From positions 434,001-498,000 of the forward strand of contig NZ_CP045529.1 of the NCBI RefSeq assembly GCF_009429125.1: a DNA stretch of 64,000 nt, read 5' to 3'. Position 1 is the stretch's first letter. Every line of letters starts with the position of its first letter. Of the stretch, positions 33,175 through 42,913 are shown one piece after another. The notes below the pieces were generated by a model. The model had not been told where the DNA came from. It ran no database searches and saw nothing but the letters and a program-made list of their open reading frames with translations. The translations under genes and the position numbers were made by a program. The stretch comes from Luteimicrobium xylanilyticum. Its GTDB lineage: Bacteria; Actinomycetota; Actinomycetes; Actinomycetales; Cellulomonadaceae.

Positions 33175-35934
33175 GTGAGCACAGCCCTGTACCGCCGCTA
33201 CCGCCCCGAGACCTTCGCCGAGGTCATCGGTCAGGAGCACGTGACGGGGCCGCTCATGCAGGCGCTCCGCACGGGCCGCGTGAACCACGCCTACCTGTTC
33301 TCCGGGCCGCGCGGCTGCGGCAAGACGACGTCGGCGCGCATCCTCGCCCGGACGCTCAACTGCCACCGGAACACGCCCGAGCACCCGATCGACACGCCCT
33401 GCGGCGAGTGCCCCTCGTGCGTCGACCTCGCGCGCGGCGGCTCGGGCAGCCTCGACGTCGTCGAGATCGACGCGGCGAGCCACGGCGGCGTCGACGACGC
33501 CCGCGAGCTCCGCGAGCGCGCCACCTTCGCGCCCAGCCGTGACCGGTACAAGGTGTTCATCATCGACGAGGCCCACATGGTCTCGTCCGCAGGGTTCAAC
33601 GCGCTCCTGAAGATCGTCGAGGAGCCGCCCGAGCACGTCCGGTTCATCTTCGCGACGACCGAGCCCGACAAGGTCATCGGCACCATCCGCTCGCGCACCC
33701 ACCACTACCCGTTCCGCCTCGTCCCACCGGACGTGCTGATCCCGTACCTCGACGAGCTCTGCAGCGCCGAGGGCGTCGAGGTCGGGTCCGGGGTGCTGCC
33801 GCTCGTCGTGCGCGCGGGCGGCGGGTCCGTCCGCGACACGCTCTCCGTGCTCGACCAGCTCATCGCCGGCGCCGACGAGGCCCCCGGCTCCGGCGAGTCG
33901 GGCGAGCGGCGGCGGGTCCTCGACTACGAGCAGGCCGTCGCCCTCCTCGGCTACACGCACGCCACCCTGCTCGACGACGTCGTCGGGGCGCTCGCGGCCC
34001 GCGACGGCGCCAGCATGTTCCGCGTCGTCGAGCGCGTGATCGAGTCGGGCCACGAGCCGCGGCGGTTCGTCGAGGACCTGCTCGAACGCCTGCGCGACCT
34101 CATCGTGCTCGCCGTCGCGGACGGCGAGGCGGTCGCCGCGCTCGGCGACCTGCCCACGGACCAGCTCGACCGCATGCGGTCGCAGTCCACCGCGCTCGGC
34201 CTCGGCGAGCTGTCGCGCGCCGCCGACCTCGCGAACGCCGGGCTGACCGAGATGACCGGTGCGACCTCCCCGCGCCTCCACCTCGAGCTGCTCTGTGCCC
34301 GGCTCCTGCTCCCCGGGGCCGACGACGGCGCAGCCGGCTTCGGTGCGCGGCTCGACCGGTTGGAGCGGGGCTGGGTCGGCAGCGGTGGTGGCTCGGCGCC
34401 GGCAGCAGTCACGCCGTCCGGAGCCGAGCGGCCCGCGCTGCGCGTCGAGCAGCCGTCGGACGACGCGCCTCGTGCCGGCGTCCCGCGTTCAGTGCCGAGC
34501 GAGGTGCCCGCGGCCTCGGCGGTGGCCGCGACCGCCGCGCGGAGCACCCCTGCCGAGGACCAGTCCGTGCAGGACCAGTCCGTTCAGGACGAGCCCGCAC
34601 AGGACGGGTCCGCACAGGACGAGCCCGCACAGGACGGGTCCGTCCAGGACGAGCCCGCCGTGGGCAGTGCTGCCGGTGCGCCTGAAGCGGCCGCGCCGGA
34701 CGCGTCGGCGACCGACGCCGGGGCGACCGGGGAGGCGGCCGCGGTTCCGACGGCGCCCACGCCCGCACCCGCACCCGCGCCGGCGCCCGCCGGGTCGAAC
34801 GTCGCGCACGTCGAGAGCGAGCTCGTCCGACGCCGGTGGGACGAGGTGCTGCAGACCCTGTTCCGGATGAACAAGGGCGCATGGACGCTCGTCAAGCAGG
34901 ACGCCTCGGTGGCGTCGCTCGAGGGAAACGTGCTGACCCTGTCGTTCAGCTCGCCCGGCCTCCAGCGCGCGTTCCAGAGCGGCAAGGCCGAGTCCGTCGA
35001 GAAGGCCGTCTACGAGACCCTCGGGTTCCCGGTCAAGGTCAGCGCCGTGGTGGGCGCCGTGCCCGCCCCGGTCGCACGGCCACGCGCCGAGCACAGCCAG
35101 GCGTCGCGCGACGACGACGGCGGTGCCGACGCACCCGGCGACCGAGCGGGCGCGCCGGGCGAGCCCCCGGCGTCCGAGCCTGTTGCCGGTGCGGCCGACG
35201 CCGACGCGGCCTGGCTCGCCGGCTCACCGCGCAGCGGCGCGTCCGTCGGGCGCACCCCGCCCGAGGCCGACTCCGTCGCGAAGCCCGACACCGTGAGCAC
35301 GACCGAGGCTGCCCGCGCCGAGACCGTCGACCCGCAGGAGACTCTCGCCGAGGAGGCGCCGGCCGTTGCCGGTGCCGCCGAGTCCGGCGCTCGCACGGAG
35401 GGTGCGCAGGCCTCCTCCGGCGCGCGGTCGGTCGAGCCGGACGCTGACACCCCCGCGGCACCCTCGTCGGGCGCTCCGCGTACCGCACCCGCACCGCCGG
35501 CCCCCGACGAGCCCGCGGTCTACGACGGCATCCCCGTCGCCGAGCCGCCGGACGACGCCCCGTTCCCCGACGACGGCGGCTCCTGGGGACCGCGCGCGGG
35601 CGGTGCCGGTGGCGCCCGACCGGACGCCACCGCTTCAGCGCCGGCCGCGCGTGCCCTCTCGCCCGTGGAGGCCGCCCGCGCGGCGGCCGCCGGCTCGTCG
35701 GCGTCGCGCCCGCAAGGCGGCGCGCCGTCCCGGTCGGTACCGGCCCACGACGACGCGCCGCCGTGGGACGACGACGCGTCACCCGGACCTCGCGCGCAGG
35801 GCGGGCGCGGGGCCGCCCGGTCGGGGAACGGCGGCCCGGGTGGTGCCGCCCCGCTCAACCTCGTGGGGCCGGCGCTCGTCGCGCAGCTCCTCGGCGGGAC
35901 CGTGATCGACGAGATCGTCGAGCACCGCGAGTGA
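33175..35934 (+). CDS. dnaX: DNA polymerase III tau/gamma subunit (clamp loader)
   Basis: 919 residues from GTG 33175. The AAA+ module (about 1-220) has Walker A GPRGCGKTTSAR, a four-cysteine zinc site (CHRNTPEHPIDTPCGECPSC), Walker B IIDEAHM and sensor FATTEPDKV. Domain III follows to about 365. The rest is a long Pro/Ala/Glu-rich tau region, with repeats of a QDE(P/S)A-type pentapeptide at about 462-495, a folded domain at about 545-625 (RRRWDEVLQTLFRMNKGAW) and more disordered sequence. It loads the sliding clamp. Its stop overlaps the VOC gene start by four bases. Confidence 0.95.
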   Translation: MSTALYRRYRPETFAEVIGQEHVTGPLMQALRTGRVNHAYLFSGPRGCGKTTSARILARTLNCHRNTPEHPIDTPCGECPSCVDLARGGSGSLDVVEIDAASHGGVDDARELRERATFAPSRDRYKVFIIDEAHMVSSAGFNALLKIVEEPPEHVRFIFATTEPDKVIGTIRSRTHHYPFRLVPPDVLIPYLDELCSAEGVEVGSGVLPLVVRAGGGSVRDTLSVLDQLIAGADEAPGSGESGERRRVLDYEQAVALLGYTHATLLDDVVGALAARDGASMFRVVERVIESGHEPRRFVEDLLERLRDLIVLAVADGEAVAALGDLPTDQLDRMRSQSTALGLGELSRAADLANAGLTEMTGATSPRLHLELLCARLLLPGADDGAAGFGARLDRLERGWVGSGGGSAPAAVTPSGAERPALRVEQPSDDAPRAGVPRSVPSEVPAASAVAATAARSTPAEDQSVQDQSVQDEPAQDGSAQDEPAQDGSVQDEPAVGSAAGAPEAAAPDASATDAGATGEAAAVPTAPTPAPAPAPAPAGSNVAHVESELVRRRWDEVLQTLFRMNKGAWTLVKQDASVASLEGNVLTLSFSSPGLQRAFQSGKAESVEKAVYETLGFPVKVSAVVGAVPAPVARPRAEHSQASRDDDGGADAPGDRAGAPGEPPASEPVAGAADADAAWLAGSPRSGASVGRTPPEADSVAKPDTVSTTEAARAETVDPQETLAEEAPAVAGAAESGARTEGAQASSGARSVEPDADTPAAPSSGAPRTAPAPPAPDEPAVYDGIPVAEPPDDAPFPDDGGSWGPRAGGAGGARPDATASAPAARALSPVEAARAAAAGSSASRPQGGAPSRSVPAHDDAPPWDDDASPGPRAQGGRGAARSGNGGPGGAAPLNLVGPALVAQLLGGTVIDEIVEHRE

Positions 35935-36377
35935 CCGCAGCACCCGGCAACCCGCCCGCTCCGCACGGTTTGCACCACGTCGAGCTGTGGGTGCCGGTCC
36001 ACGAGCGCACGCTCGGACCGTGGGGCTGGCTCCTCGGCCGGCTCGGCTACGCGTGCACGTCGACGTGGGCGGACGGCTCCCGCTGGGACCTCGGCGACAC
36101 GTACCTCGTGCTCGAGTCCGGTCCCGACGTGCAGCCGGTCCCGCACGACCGGGTGCGCCCCGGCGTCAACCACCTGGCCTTCTGGGCGGGGGCGCCGGGC
36201 GACGTCGACACCTTGATGAGGGACGCCGTCGGGCGCGGGTGGCAGCCCTTGTTCGCGGACCGCTACCCGCACGCGGGCGGCCCGGACCACTACGCGGGCT
36301 ACCTCGAGGACGGCGACGGCTTCGAGGTCGAGCTCGTCGCCGCCCCCGAGGTCGTCACCCCACGACCGGCAGCGTGA
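35931..36377 (+). CDS. VOC-family (glyoxalase/dioxygenase fold) protein
   Basis: 148 residues from GTG 35931, coupled to the dnaX stop. One pair of beta-alpha-beta-beta-beta modules is evident, with likely metal ligands in GLHHVELWVP, VNHLAFWAG and DGDGFEVELVAAP. The last block, with Glu before the C-terminus, is the classical final ligand. Relatives are annotated as glyoxalase/bleomycin-resistance proteins; the substrate is unknown. Its 3' end overlaps the convergent hydrolase gene by 23 bases. Confidence 0.82.
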   Translation: MTAAPGNPPAPHGLHHVELWVPVHERTLGPWGWLLGRLGYACTSTWADGSRWDLGDTYLVLESGPDVQPVPHDRVRPGVNHLAFWAGAPGDVDTLMRDAVGRGWQPLFADRYPHAGGPDHYAGYLEDGDGFEVELVAAPEVVTPRPAA

Positions 36378-38205
36378 GCGACTGCGACGTCGAGCCCGTC
36401 CGGACGGTCACGAGGTTCGCGAAGAGGCCGCCCCGGTAGTTGGCGGACCCGGCCGCGACGACCAGCCGGAGCTGGTGCCCGGCCTCGAACCGGTGCACGA
36501 CGGCCGGCAGCGTCACGGTGAAGGGCTTCGTGACGTCCGGGACGCGCGCGGGCGCGACCTGGTTCGCGACGAGCGTGCTGGTGCCGTCGGGCGCGACGTC
36601 GAGAAGCTTCGCGAACAGGACGAGCTGCCCGGACGGTCCGAGGCCCTGCGTCGCGACGCTCGCCGGGGCGCTCACCGTCAGGTGCAGGCTCGGGGACCCG
36701 GCGACGTCGAGGGCGGAGCCGAGCGCGCCCGACGACCACTGCGCCGTCGTGCCCGGAAGGTCTGCCTCCGCCTTCGCGGGACCGCCGACGAGGTCGCCGA
36801 AGACGTCCAGCGGGTCGACGCTCGTCGGCAGTCCTCCGGCGGCGGTGACGAACGACTGTGCGCCCTTCACGACGTCGCCCGTGCCGCTGACGAGCTGCGA
36901 CGACGAGAGGTAGTAGCGCTTCGCGGTGCCGACCGGGAACGTGTCCGACGTCCCGTAGGCGGGGGTCGAGATCCCGGTGTAGTGCACCCAGTCGCGGAAG
37001 TACGCGAATGTCGGGCCGGTGGAGACGTCGTCACCGCGCAGGTAGTGGGCGAACCAGTCGAAGACCCGCCCGGTCAGGTACTGCGTCTGCGGGTCGAGGG
37101 CGCTGGAGTCCCAGTCCCCGGGGACGACTGACGCGTCCGAGTGGCCGGGCTGCTGCCAGATCATCTGGACGGGCGTGCCCTGCGCGTGGAGCGTCGCGTA
37201 CGTCGCCGCGGCCTGGTTCAGGTTGAACAGCGTGTCGTGCTCGCCCTGGATCAGCAGGGTCGGCGCCTTGACCTTCGCCAGGTAGCTCGCGGGCGAGACC
37301 CGCTCGAGCGCGGCCCGTTGCGTGGTGGTCGGGTAGCCCTGCACGACGCCGGTCAGGAGCGTCGGGCAGACCACCTGGATGAAGCGGTCGCAGCCGGGCG
37401 ACGTGAGCAGGCTCGTGTCGTCCTTGCCGGTCCCGGTGACCATGCCTGCCAGACCGAGGCCGAGCGTCCAGTGGAGCTTCATGGCCCCGGGGGTCGAGGT
37501 CGTCACCCCGGACGTCTGTGCCGTGCTGTTGGGGAACAGCGCGTACGAGAGGTCGTTCCACGTGATCATCGGGACGAGCGCGTCGATGCGGGGGTCCACG
37601 GCCGCGGCGGCGAGCTGGACGGCGCCCGCGTACGAGCCGCCGAGCATCCCGACGCGCGGGTCGTGGGCATGCTCCTTCCCGTCGAGGGCCGTCGGGTCGA
37701 GGGTGACGGCGTCGAGGGGTGCGGCCGCATGGGTGTGGCCGGCGTCGGTGAACGCGATGTCGTCCGCGCCGCCGAGGTAGCTGACGAGGTCGCTCGCGGC
37801 CCGGCCGTCGACGTCGGGGTCGTCCATCGAGATGGGGCAGGTCGAACCGCCGAAGCCGAGCCCGGAGTACGACAGGGCGACGTAGTCGTGTGCCGCGAAC
37901 GACTCGGCCATGGCGGCCTGGTCGTCCTTGGAGCCCCCGAAGCCGTTGGTCATGAGGACTGCGGGCACCCGGTGCGCGGGGCCGGCGTCGGTGGGGACGT
38001 AGAGGTCCGCGACGACGTCGCAGGTCGTCGTCCCTGCTGCTCCCACGGTCACGGCGAGGTGGAGCGTCGTGACCGTGTAGGGCGCGGCGCTCGCGGCGGC
38101 GGGCCCCGCGAGGGCGGGGACGGCGAGGACGGCGGCGAGCGCCGTCGTCGTGGCGAGGGAGGTGCGTGTGCGGTGGTGCGATGGGCGGTGTGGTCGAGCC
38201 GGCAT
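36355..38205 (-). CDS. Exported CocE/NonD-family (X-Pro dipeptidyl-peptidase-like) serine hydrolase
   Basis: 616 residues with an AAGGAGG ribosome site. A signal peptide (about 1-40, TSLATTTALAAVLAVPALAGPAAASA) precedes the alpha/beta-hydrolase domain: VLMTNGFGGSKDDQ, SYSGLGFGGS, the nucleophile elbow GGSYAGAVQ (Ser about 190), QGEHDTLFN and PGHSDAS for the other triad members. The C-terminal 160 residues form the jelly-roll domain (HLTVSAPASVATQG, FEAGHQLRLVVAAGSANYRGG) of the X-Pro/CocE family. It is an extracellular or cell-wall peptidase/esterase. A strong operator-like dyad precedes it. Confidence 0.85.
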   Translation of the reverse strand: MPARPHRPSHHRTRTSLATTTALAAVLAVPALAGPAAASAAPYTVTTLHLAVTVGAAGTTTCDVVADLYVPTDAGPAHRVPAVLMTNGFGGSKDDQAAMAESFAAHDYVALSYSGLGFGGSTCPISMDDPDVDGRAASDLVSYLGGADDIAFTDAGHTHAAAPLDAVTLDPTALDGKEHAHDPRVGMLGGSYAGAVQLAAAAVDPRIDALVPMITWNDLSYALFPNSTAQTSGVTTSTPGAMKLHWTLGLGLAGMVTGTGKDDTSLLTSPGCDRFIQVVCPTLLTGVVQGYPTTTQRAALERVSPASYLAKVKAPTLLIQGEHDTLFNLNQAAATYATLHAQGTPVQMIWQQPGHSDASVVPGDWDSSALDPQTQYLTGRVFDWFAHYLRGDDVSTGPTFAYFRDWVHYTGISTPAYGTSDTFPVGTAKRYYLSSSQLVSGTGDVVKGAQSFVTAAGGLPTSVDPLDVFGDLVGGPAKAEADLPGTTAQWSSGALGSALDVAGSPSLHLTVSAPASVATQGLGPSGQLVLFAKLLDVAPDGTSTLVANQVAPARVPDVTKPFTVTLPAVVHRFEAGHQLRLVVAAGSANYRGGLFANLVTVRTGSTSQSLTLPVVG

Positions 38206-38252
38206 CCGAGGCCTCCTTGCATCGGTGGGTCACCCGCGACGGTGCGGGCATC

Positions 38253-38289
38253 ACCGAAGTTAATACTTGGTAACTTCGGTACCAGGTAT
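38253..38289. promoter_or_regulatory. Two interleaved dyads upstream of the exported hydrolase
   Basis: ACCGAAGTTA (38253-38262) and TAACTTCGGT (38271-38280) form a perfect 10-base dyad. ATACTTGGTA (38263-38272) and TACCAGGTAT (38280-38289) form a second one with one mismatch. They overlap by half a site, lie about 50 bases before the minus-strand start, and are AT-rich, as expected of a tightly bound repressor site. recR begins 62 bases away on the other strand. Confidence 0.6.
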
Positions 38290-38350
38290 CTCGCGCCGCG
38301 AACTGTCGGAAGGCGGCCGGTCCGTGGGCGGCGGCGCATAGGCTTACGGG

Positions 38351-38950
38351 GTGTACGAAGGCGCTGTCCAGGACCTGATCGACGAGCTCGGCCGACTCCC
38401 CGGCGTCGGGCCCAAGAGCGCGCAGCGCATCGCGTTCCACCTGCTGGCCTCGGACCCGACGGACGTGCGCCGCCTGACGGACGCGCTCACGCAGGTCAAG
38501 GAGAAGGTCCGCTTCTGCGAGATCTGCGGCAACGTCGCCGAGGACGTGCAGTGCAAGATCTGCCGCGACCCGCGCCGCAACCCCGCGGTGATCTGCGTCG
38601 TCGAGGAGCCCAAGGACGTCGTCGCGATCGAGCGCACGCGCGAGTTCCGCGGCCGGTACCACGTGCTCGGCGGGGCCATCAACCCCATCGAGAACGTCGG
38701 GCCCGACGACCTCCGCATCAAGGAGCTGCTCACCCGCCTCGCCGACGGCACGGTCACCGAGGTCATCCTCGCGACCGACCCGAACGTCGAGGGCGAGGCG
38801 ACCGCGACCTACCTGGCCCGGCTCCTCACGCCCATGGGGGTCCGGGTCACTCGCCTCGCGTCGGGCCTGCCGGTGGGCGGAGACTTGGAGTACGCGGACG
38901 AGGTCACGCTCGGCCGCGCGTTCGAAGGCAGGAGGGTGATCGGTGCCTGA
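38351..38950 (+). CDS. recR: Recombination mediator RecR
   Basis: 199 residues from GTG 38351, full length. Order: helix-hairpin-helix ([20 protein letters not shown], about 13-32), zinc finger CEICGN...CKICRD (about 57-75), TOPRIM domain ([17 protein letters not shown], about 82) and Walker B-like C-terminus ending in [19 protein letters not shown]. With RecF and RecO it loads RecA at gaps. It overlaps the DUF5063 gene by eight bases. dnaX, recR and a DUF5063 gene are commonly neighbours in this group. Confidence 0.97.
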   Translation: MYEGAVQDLIDELGRLPGVGPKSAQRIAFHLLASDPTDVRRLTDALTQVKEKVRFCEICGNVAEDVQCKICRDPRRNPAVICVVEEPKDVVAIERTREFRGRYHVLGGAINPIENVGPDDLRIKELLTRLADGTVTEVILATDPNVEGEATATYLARLLTPMGVRVTRLASGLPVGGDLEYADEVTLGRAFEGRRVIGA

Positions 38951-39521
38951 CGCGACGCCCACGATGGCGCCCGAGGAGCTCGCCGAGGTCGCGGCCTCGA
39001 CGAGCCGACACGCTCGCGCGTTCGTCGCGACGGTCGCCGAGGTCGCGTCCGGCCGCGCCGTCGACGCCGCGATCCCGCTGCTCCTGCTCGCGACGTCCGA
39101 CCTGCTCGCCGCGGGCGCCCGGCTCGGGGCGATGGTCGACGTCGTGCCGGACGAGCGCTTCGAGCCCGACTGCGACGCCGACCTCGACCTCGACCCGTTG
39201 CGGACCGCGCTCGCCCGCGTCCTCGACGGGCTCGACGGGTACGTCGAGGTCGTCGACCCGGTGCTCGGCCCCGAGACGGGGCAGGCGTCCCTGTCCGCCG
39301 ACCTCGCGACCGTCGCCGACGCCCTCACCCAGGGCATCGCCCACGACGACGCCGGCGACCACGTCGAGGCGCTGTGGTGGTGGCAGTTCTCCTACCTGTC
39401 GAGCTGGGGCGAGCGGGCGTCGTCGGCGCTGCGCATGCTCCAGCTCCTCCTCGCCCACCTGCGCCTCGACGTGGACGACGACGTCGCCGCCGAGGCCGAG
39501 TACGACGCCCTCCAGCCGTAG
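38943..39521 (+). CDS. DUF5063 domain protein
   Basis: 192 residues, mostly helical and very acidic. The [14 protein letters not shown] start and the [21 protein letters not shown] and [25 protein letters not shown] blocks are characteristic of the DUF5063 family found next to recR in actinobacteria. No motif of catalysis is visible and its function is unknown. The start overlaps recR by eight bases, so it is co-translated. Confidence 0.8.
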   Translation: MPDATPTMAPEELAEVAASTSRHARAFVATVAEVASGRAVDAAIPLLLLATSDLLAAGARLGAMVDVVPDERFEPDCDADLDLDPLRTALARVLDGLDGYVEVVDPVLGPETGQASLSADLATVADALTQGIAHDDAGDHVEALWWWQFSYLSSWGERASSALRMLQLLLAHLRLDVDDDVAAEAEYDALQP

Positions 39522-39541
39522 CGGCCGGAAGGCGCCGCGCC

Positions 39542-40813
39542 TCACGCCACCCGGGTGCCGCGGGGGAGCGTGCCCTGCGGGATGCGCAGGCGCCGGACCG
39601 TGAGCCAGACGGCGCCCGCACCGAGCAGCAGGTTGACGCCCAGACCCCACGGCCACACCGGGGCCGTGGACCCGGTCGTCCCAGCGACCGCGCCGTCGCC
39701 GCACCAGTCCTCACGGTCCGCGGGCCCCTCGCGCACCTCGCGCACGCCGTCGCGGATCTCTCCGAGCGGGTCGGGGACGCCGAACCGGGCCGCGGCGGGG
39801 GCCGCCGGGGCGGCGTCCGCGACGATGACGAACGGGTTCGCCGCGAGCAGCCACCAGGTCCGCTCGGTGTGGGAACGCGACGTGGCCTCGGTCGTCCAGG
39901 TGCAGGACGAGTCCGAGCTCGCGGCGTCGTCGTCGTCCGTGACCTGGAGCCCGGTCGTGGGGTCGACCTCGACGGTGTCGCCGTTCTCGTCGGTCTGGTA
40001 GACGATCCCGGGGTCGACCGCGGAGCTCTCGTACGTCGGCACTTCGTCGGTCTGCGTGATCAGCGGGAACGTCAGTCCGAAGAGGATGACGGTGCCCACT
40101 GTGAGCGCGAGGACGGTCAGGTACGTGAGGAGCGCGGACGCCGTCGTGCGGGAGACGAGCGCCGAGAAACCGAGGCCGATCGCGCAGACGACCCCCAGCA
40201 GCACGACGAGGAGCACGAGGGTCACCGCGAGCGACACGACCCGGACGCCACCGGCCGCGAGCGACACGATGACGAACGGCAGCGCGACCACGAGGAACGC
40301 GACGGCGGCCGCCCAGCCCGCGAGCAGCTTGCCGACCGCGATCTCGGCCGGGCTGAGGAGCGTGACCTGGAGCGTCGCGAGCGTCCCTGCCTCGCGGTCG
40401 CCGTTGATCGACCCGGCGCTCAGGGTCGGGGCGACGAGGAATCCGGCCAGCAGGACGAAGAAGACGATGAGGCCGAAGATGAGCGGACCTCGGGGCACGT
40501 GCATCGTGAGGTTCAGGTTCGACCCGAACGCCTCGTCCGAGTCGTAGTCGGCGTACCGGACGTAGTCGGGGCCGACGAGCTGCGCGGACGCCCGGAACGT
40601 CGGCCACGTGACGAGCCCGCAGACGACGAACCACGCCCCCAGCGCGACGCGCCACCGGGCGGACCGGACCCGCTGCCGCAGCTCGAGCTCCACGACGGTC
40701 CGGAGCCCCCGGGCCCGCAGGGTCCAGGTGCCGGTGGGGCGCGGGGTGCGGCGCGCCTCCGGGGCGGCGGGTGCTTCGCCCGGCTCGGGCACGACCTCGA
40801 CGACGTGACTCAT
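39542..40813 (-). CDS. ABC-2-type transporter permease
   Basis: 423 residues from the ATG at 40813. Seven or so hydrophobic segments follow a cytosolic RGLRTVVELELRQRVRSARWR helix. The cytosolic coupling motif GSINGDREAGTLATLQVTLLSPAEI is intact (about 145-170), typical of ABC2-type permeases. A long extracytoplasmic loop (about 270-340) contains an acidic DDDDAASSDSS run. It overlaps the ATPase gene by four bases; the exported substrate is unknown. Confidence 0.85.
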   Translation of the reverse strand: MSHVVEVVPEPGEAPAAPEARRTPRPTGTWTLRARGLRTVVELELRQRVRSARWRVALGAWFVVCGLVTWPTFRASAQLVGPDYVRYADYDSDEAFGSNLNLTMHVPRGPLIFGLIVFFVLLAGFLVAPTLSAGSINGDREAGTLATLQVTLLSPAEIAVGKLLAGWAAAVAFLVVALPFVIVSLAAGGVRVVSLAVTLVLLVVLLGVVCAIGLGFSALVSRTTASALLTYLTVLALTVGTVILFGLTFPLITQTDEVPTYESSAVDPGIVYQTDENGDTVEVDPTTGLQVTDDDDAASSDSSCTWTTEATSRSHTERTWWLLAANPFVIVADAAPAAPAAARFGVPDPLGEIRDGVREVREGPADREDWCGDGAVAGTTGSTAPVWPWGLGVNLLLGAGAVWLTVRRLRIPQGTLPRGTRVA

Positions 40814-41841
40814 CGGCGTTCCTCCTCGAGCGACAGATAGACCTGTTCGAGCGCACCGTTCGCCGGCGCGACCGACACCAGCGGCACCCCCGCGAGCACC
40901 GCGGCGCGGACCAGGCCGGCGGCGGACTCGTCGTCGTCCAGCTCGACCTGGACGGACCCGTCGTCGGAGGCGGCCGAGTGGTCGGGCTCGCCGGGCACGG
41001 CGTCGGCGGCCCGGCGGAACGTCACCCCGGTGTCTTCGAGCCAGGCGCCGAGCACGACGGGGTCGAGCGCGCGGAGCCGCCACGTCCGACGTTCACCGGT
41101 CGCGGACGCGAGCGTCGACTCGCGCACCGTGCGGCCGTGGGAGACGAAGACCGCGTCGTCGGCGAGCTCGTCGAGCTCGGTCAGCACGTGGCTCGAGACG
41201 AGGACGGTGCGCCCCTCGGACGCCAGCCGGCGCAGCAGGACGCGCAGGTCCACGCGGGACCGCGGGTCCAGGCCCGACGCGGGCTCGTCGAGCAGCAGGA
41301 CCTGCGGGTCGTGCACGAGAGCGCGGGCGAGGCCGAGGCGCTGCTTCTGCCCGCGGGACAGGACACGTGCGGGAGCGTCCGCGAGGTCCTCGAGGTGGAC
41401 GGTGCGGAGCAGCTCGTCGGCGCGCTCGCGCGCCTGGTCCGCCTCGAGGAAGTACGCGGCGCCGACCGTCGTCAGCACCTCGCGTGCGGTGAGCGAGTCC
41501 CAGGTCCCGAAGGTGTCGGGCATCCAGCCCGTGCGGGCGCGCGCCCCCGCGCTCTCGGTCACGGGGTCGTGTCCCGCGACGCGGAGCGTCCCGGCGTCGG
41601 GGACCAGGAGTCCCGCGAGCATGAGGAGGAGGGTCGTCTTGCCGGCCCCGTTCGGTCCGACGAGCGCCGTCACCCGGCCGGGGCGGGCCGTGAAGGTGAT
41701 GGAGTCGACCGCGCGCACCGACCCGAAGCTGCGGCGGACGCCCACGGCGACGATGCCGTCGGAGGCTGCGTCGCCGGGCAGGCGGGGTCTGGCGGGAAGG
41801 GGCGCTGGCGGGGCTGGGGGAGACGCATCGGCGCGAGACAT
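40810..41841 (-). CDS. ABC exporter ATP-binding protein
   Basis: 343 residues. The nucleotide-binding domain shows Walker A GPNGAGKTT (about 62), LSRGQKQRLGLARAL signature, Walker B LLLDEPASGLDP and the switch His in VSSHVLTELDEL. A Pro-rich N-terminus of 25 residues and an accessory C-terminal domain follow the DrrA/NatA pattern. It is upstream of and coupled to the permease. No regulator is directly attached; the next gene is divergent. Confidence 0.9.
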   Translation of the reverse strand: MSRADASPPAPPAPLPARPRLPGDAASDGIVAVGVRRSFGSVRAVDSITFTARPGRVTALVGPNGAGKTTLLLMLAGLLVPDAGTLRVAGHDPVTESAGARARTGWMPDTFGTWDSLTAREVLTTVGAAYFLEADQARERADELLRTVHLEDLADAPARVLSRGQKQRLGLARALVHDPQVLLLDEPASGLDPRSRVDLRVLLRRLASEGRTVLVSSHVLTELDELADDAVFVSHGRTVRESTLASATGERRTWRLRALDPVVLGAWLEDTGVTFRRAADAVPGEPDHSAASDDGSVQVELDDDESAAGLVRAAVLAGVPLVSVAPANGALEQVYLSLEEERR

Positions 41842-41958
41842 GCGGGGAATCTACCGTCATTGAGCGTTCCCTGTGGACGTGCAACGGTGGAGGTTGCGTG
41901 CGCGGTTCGCGCGGGTTGTCCGACCGATCACGGGTGCCGATCTCCTAGGCTTCCGTGG

Positions 41959-42903
41959 GTGAGCCTCGACGACGCCGTCACCGACCCCGCCTCCCTCGCC
42001 GCCCGCCTGGCCGACCTGCCCCGCGTCGCGCCCTACGGGGGCCTTCCCGTGCCCGCCGGCGTGGACGTCGTCGGGCTGGACGTCCCCGTCGGCCGCCTGA
42101 CCGCCCTCGTCGCGGCGCCCGACGGTCCGGCCCGCGGTGCCGCGCTGCTGGTGCCCGGCTTCACGGGGTCCAAGGAGGACTTCCTGCCGGTCATGCGGCC
42201 GCTCGCCGACGCCGGCTGGCTGGTCGTCACGTACTCACGGCGCGGGCAGCCCGACTCGGTCATGCTCGGCGGACGCGAGGACTACGCCGTCGAGCTCGAG
42301 GGACAGGACGTGCTCGACGTCGCCGCCCTCATCAGGGATGAGCTCGCGCCGGGGCTGCCGCTCCACCTGCTCGGCCACAGCTACGGCGGGATCGTCACGC
42401 GCGCCGCGATGCTCGCCGACGCGGCCCCCTTCGCCAGCTACACGATGTTCTGCTCCGGTCCGCGCGGCTGGGCGCTCACGGATGCACTGCCCGACGGCCG
42501 CCCCACGAGCCCGGAGCAGGTTCTCGCCGAGCTGCACGGCCAGGTGAAGATCGCGCGGGCCGCCGTCGGGCAGGGGCTCGACCAGCTCGACCCGGCCACG
42601 CGTTTCCTCACCGCCCGCCTCGCGGACGCGGCGCTGCCCGGTCTCGAGGTCGGGCTGCTGACCCTCAGGTCCGTCCCCGACCTGACTGACGAGCTCGCTG
42701 CGGCGACCCTGGCCCGGGGCATCCCCGTGCACGTCGTCCACGGGGAGACGGACGACGCCTGGCCGATCGCGTGGCAGCGCGACATGGCCGAGCGGATCGG
42801 CGCCCGCTACACCGTCGTGCCCGGTGGCGGCCACAGCGCTCAGGCGGACCAGCCCGCCGCGACGGCCGAGGCGTGGTCGGCGTTCTGGGCCGACGTGTCG
42901 TGA
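41959..42903 (+). CDS. Alpha/beta-fold hydrolase
   Basis: 314 residues from GTG 41959; a longer open frame upstream is antisense to the ABC genes. Fold motifs: LLVPGFTGSKEDF, VTYSRRGQPDS, nucleophile elbow LLGHSYGGIVTRA (Ser around 139), VVHGETDDAWPI with the acid and PGGGHSAQ with the catalytic His. It belongs to the lysophospholipase/esterase-like group; substrate unknown. The TauE permease gene starts 10 bases after its stop, so both are probably one unit. Confidence 0.85.
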   Translation: MSLDDAVTDPASLAARLADLPRVAPYGGLPVPAGVDVVGLDVPVGRLTALVAAPDGPARGAALLVPGFTGSKEDFLPVMRPLADAGWLVVTYSRRGQPDSVMLGGREDYAVELEGQDVLDVAALIRDELAPGLPLHLLGHSYGGIVTRAAMLADAAPFASYTMFCSGPRGWALTDALPDGRPTSPEQVLAELHGQVKIARAAVGQGLDQLDPATRFLTARLADAALPGLEVGLLTLRSVPDLTDELAAATLARGIPVHVVHGETDDAWPIAWQRDMAERIGARYTVVPGGGHSAQADQPAATAEAWSAFWADVS

Positions 42904-42913
42904 CGGCGCCGCT

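Noticed and set aside
34558-34665. CRISPR-like repeats
   Set aside because: They are 15-base in-frame coding repeats within dnaX.
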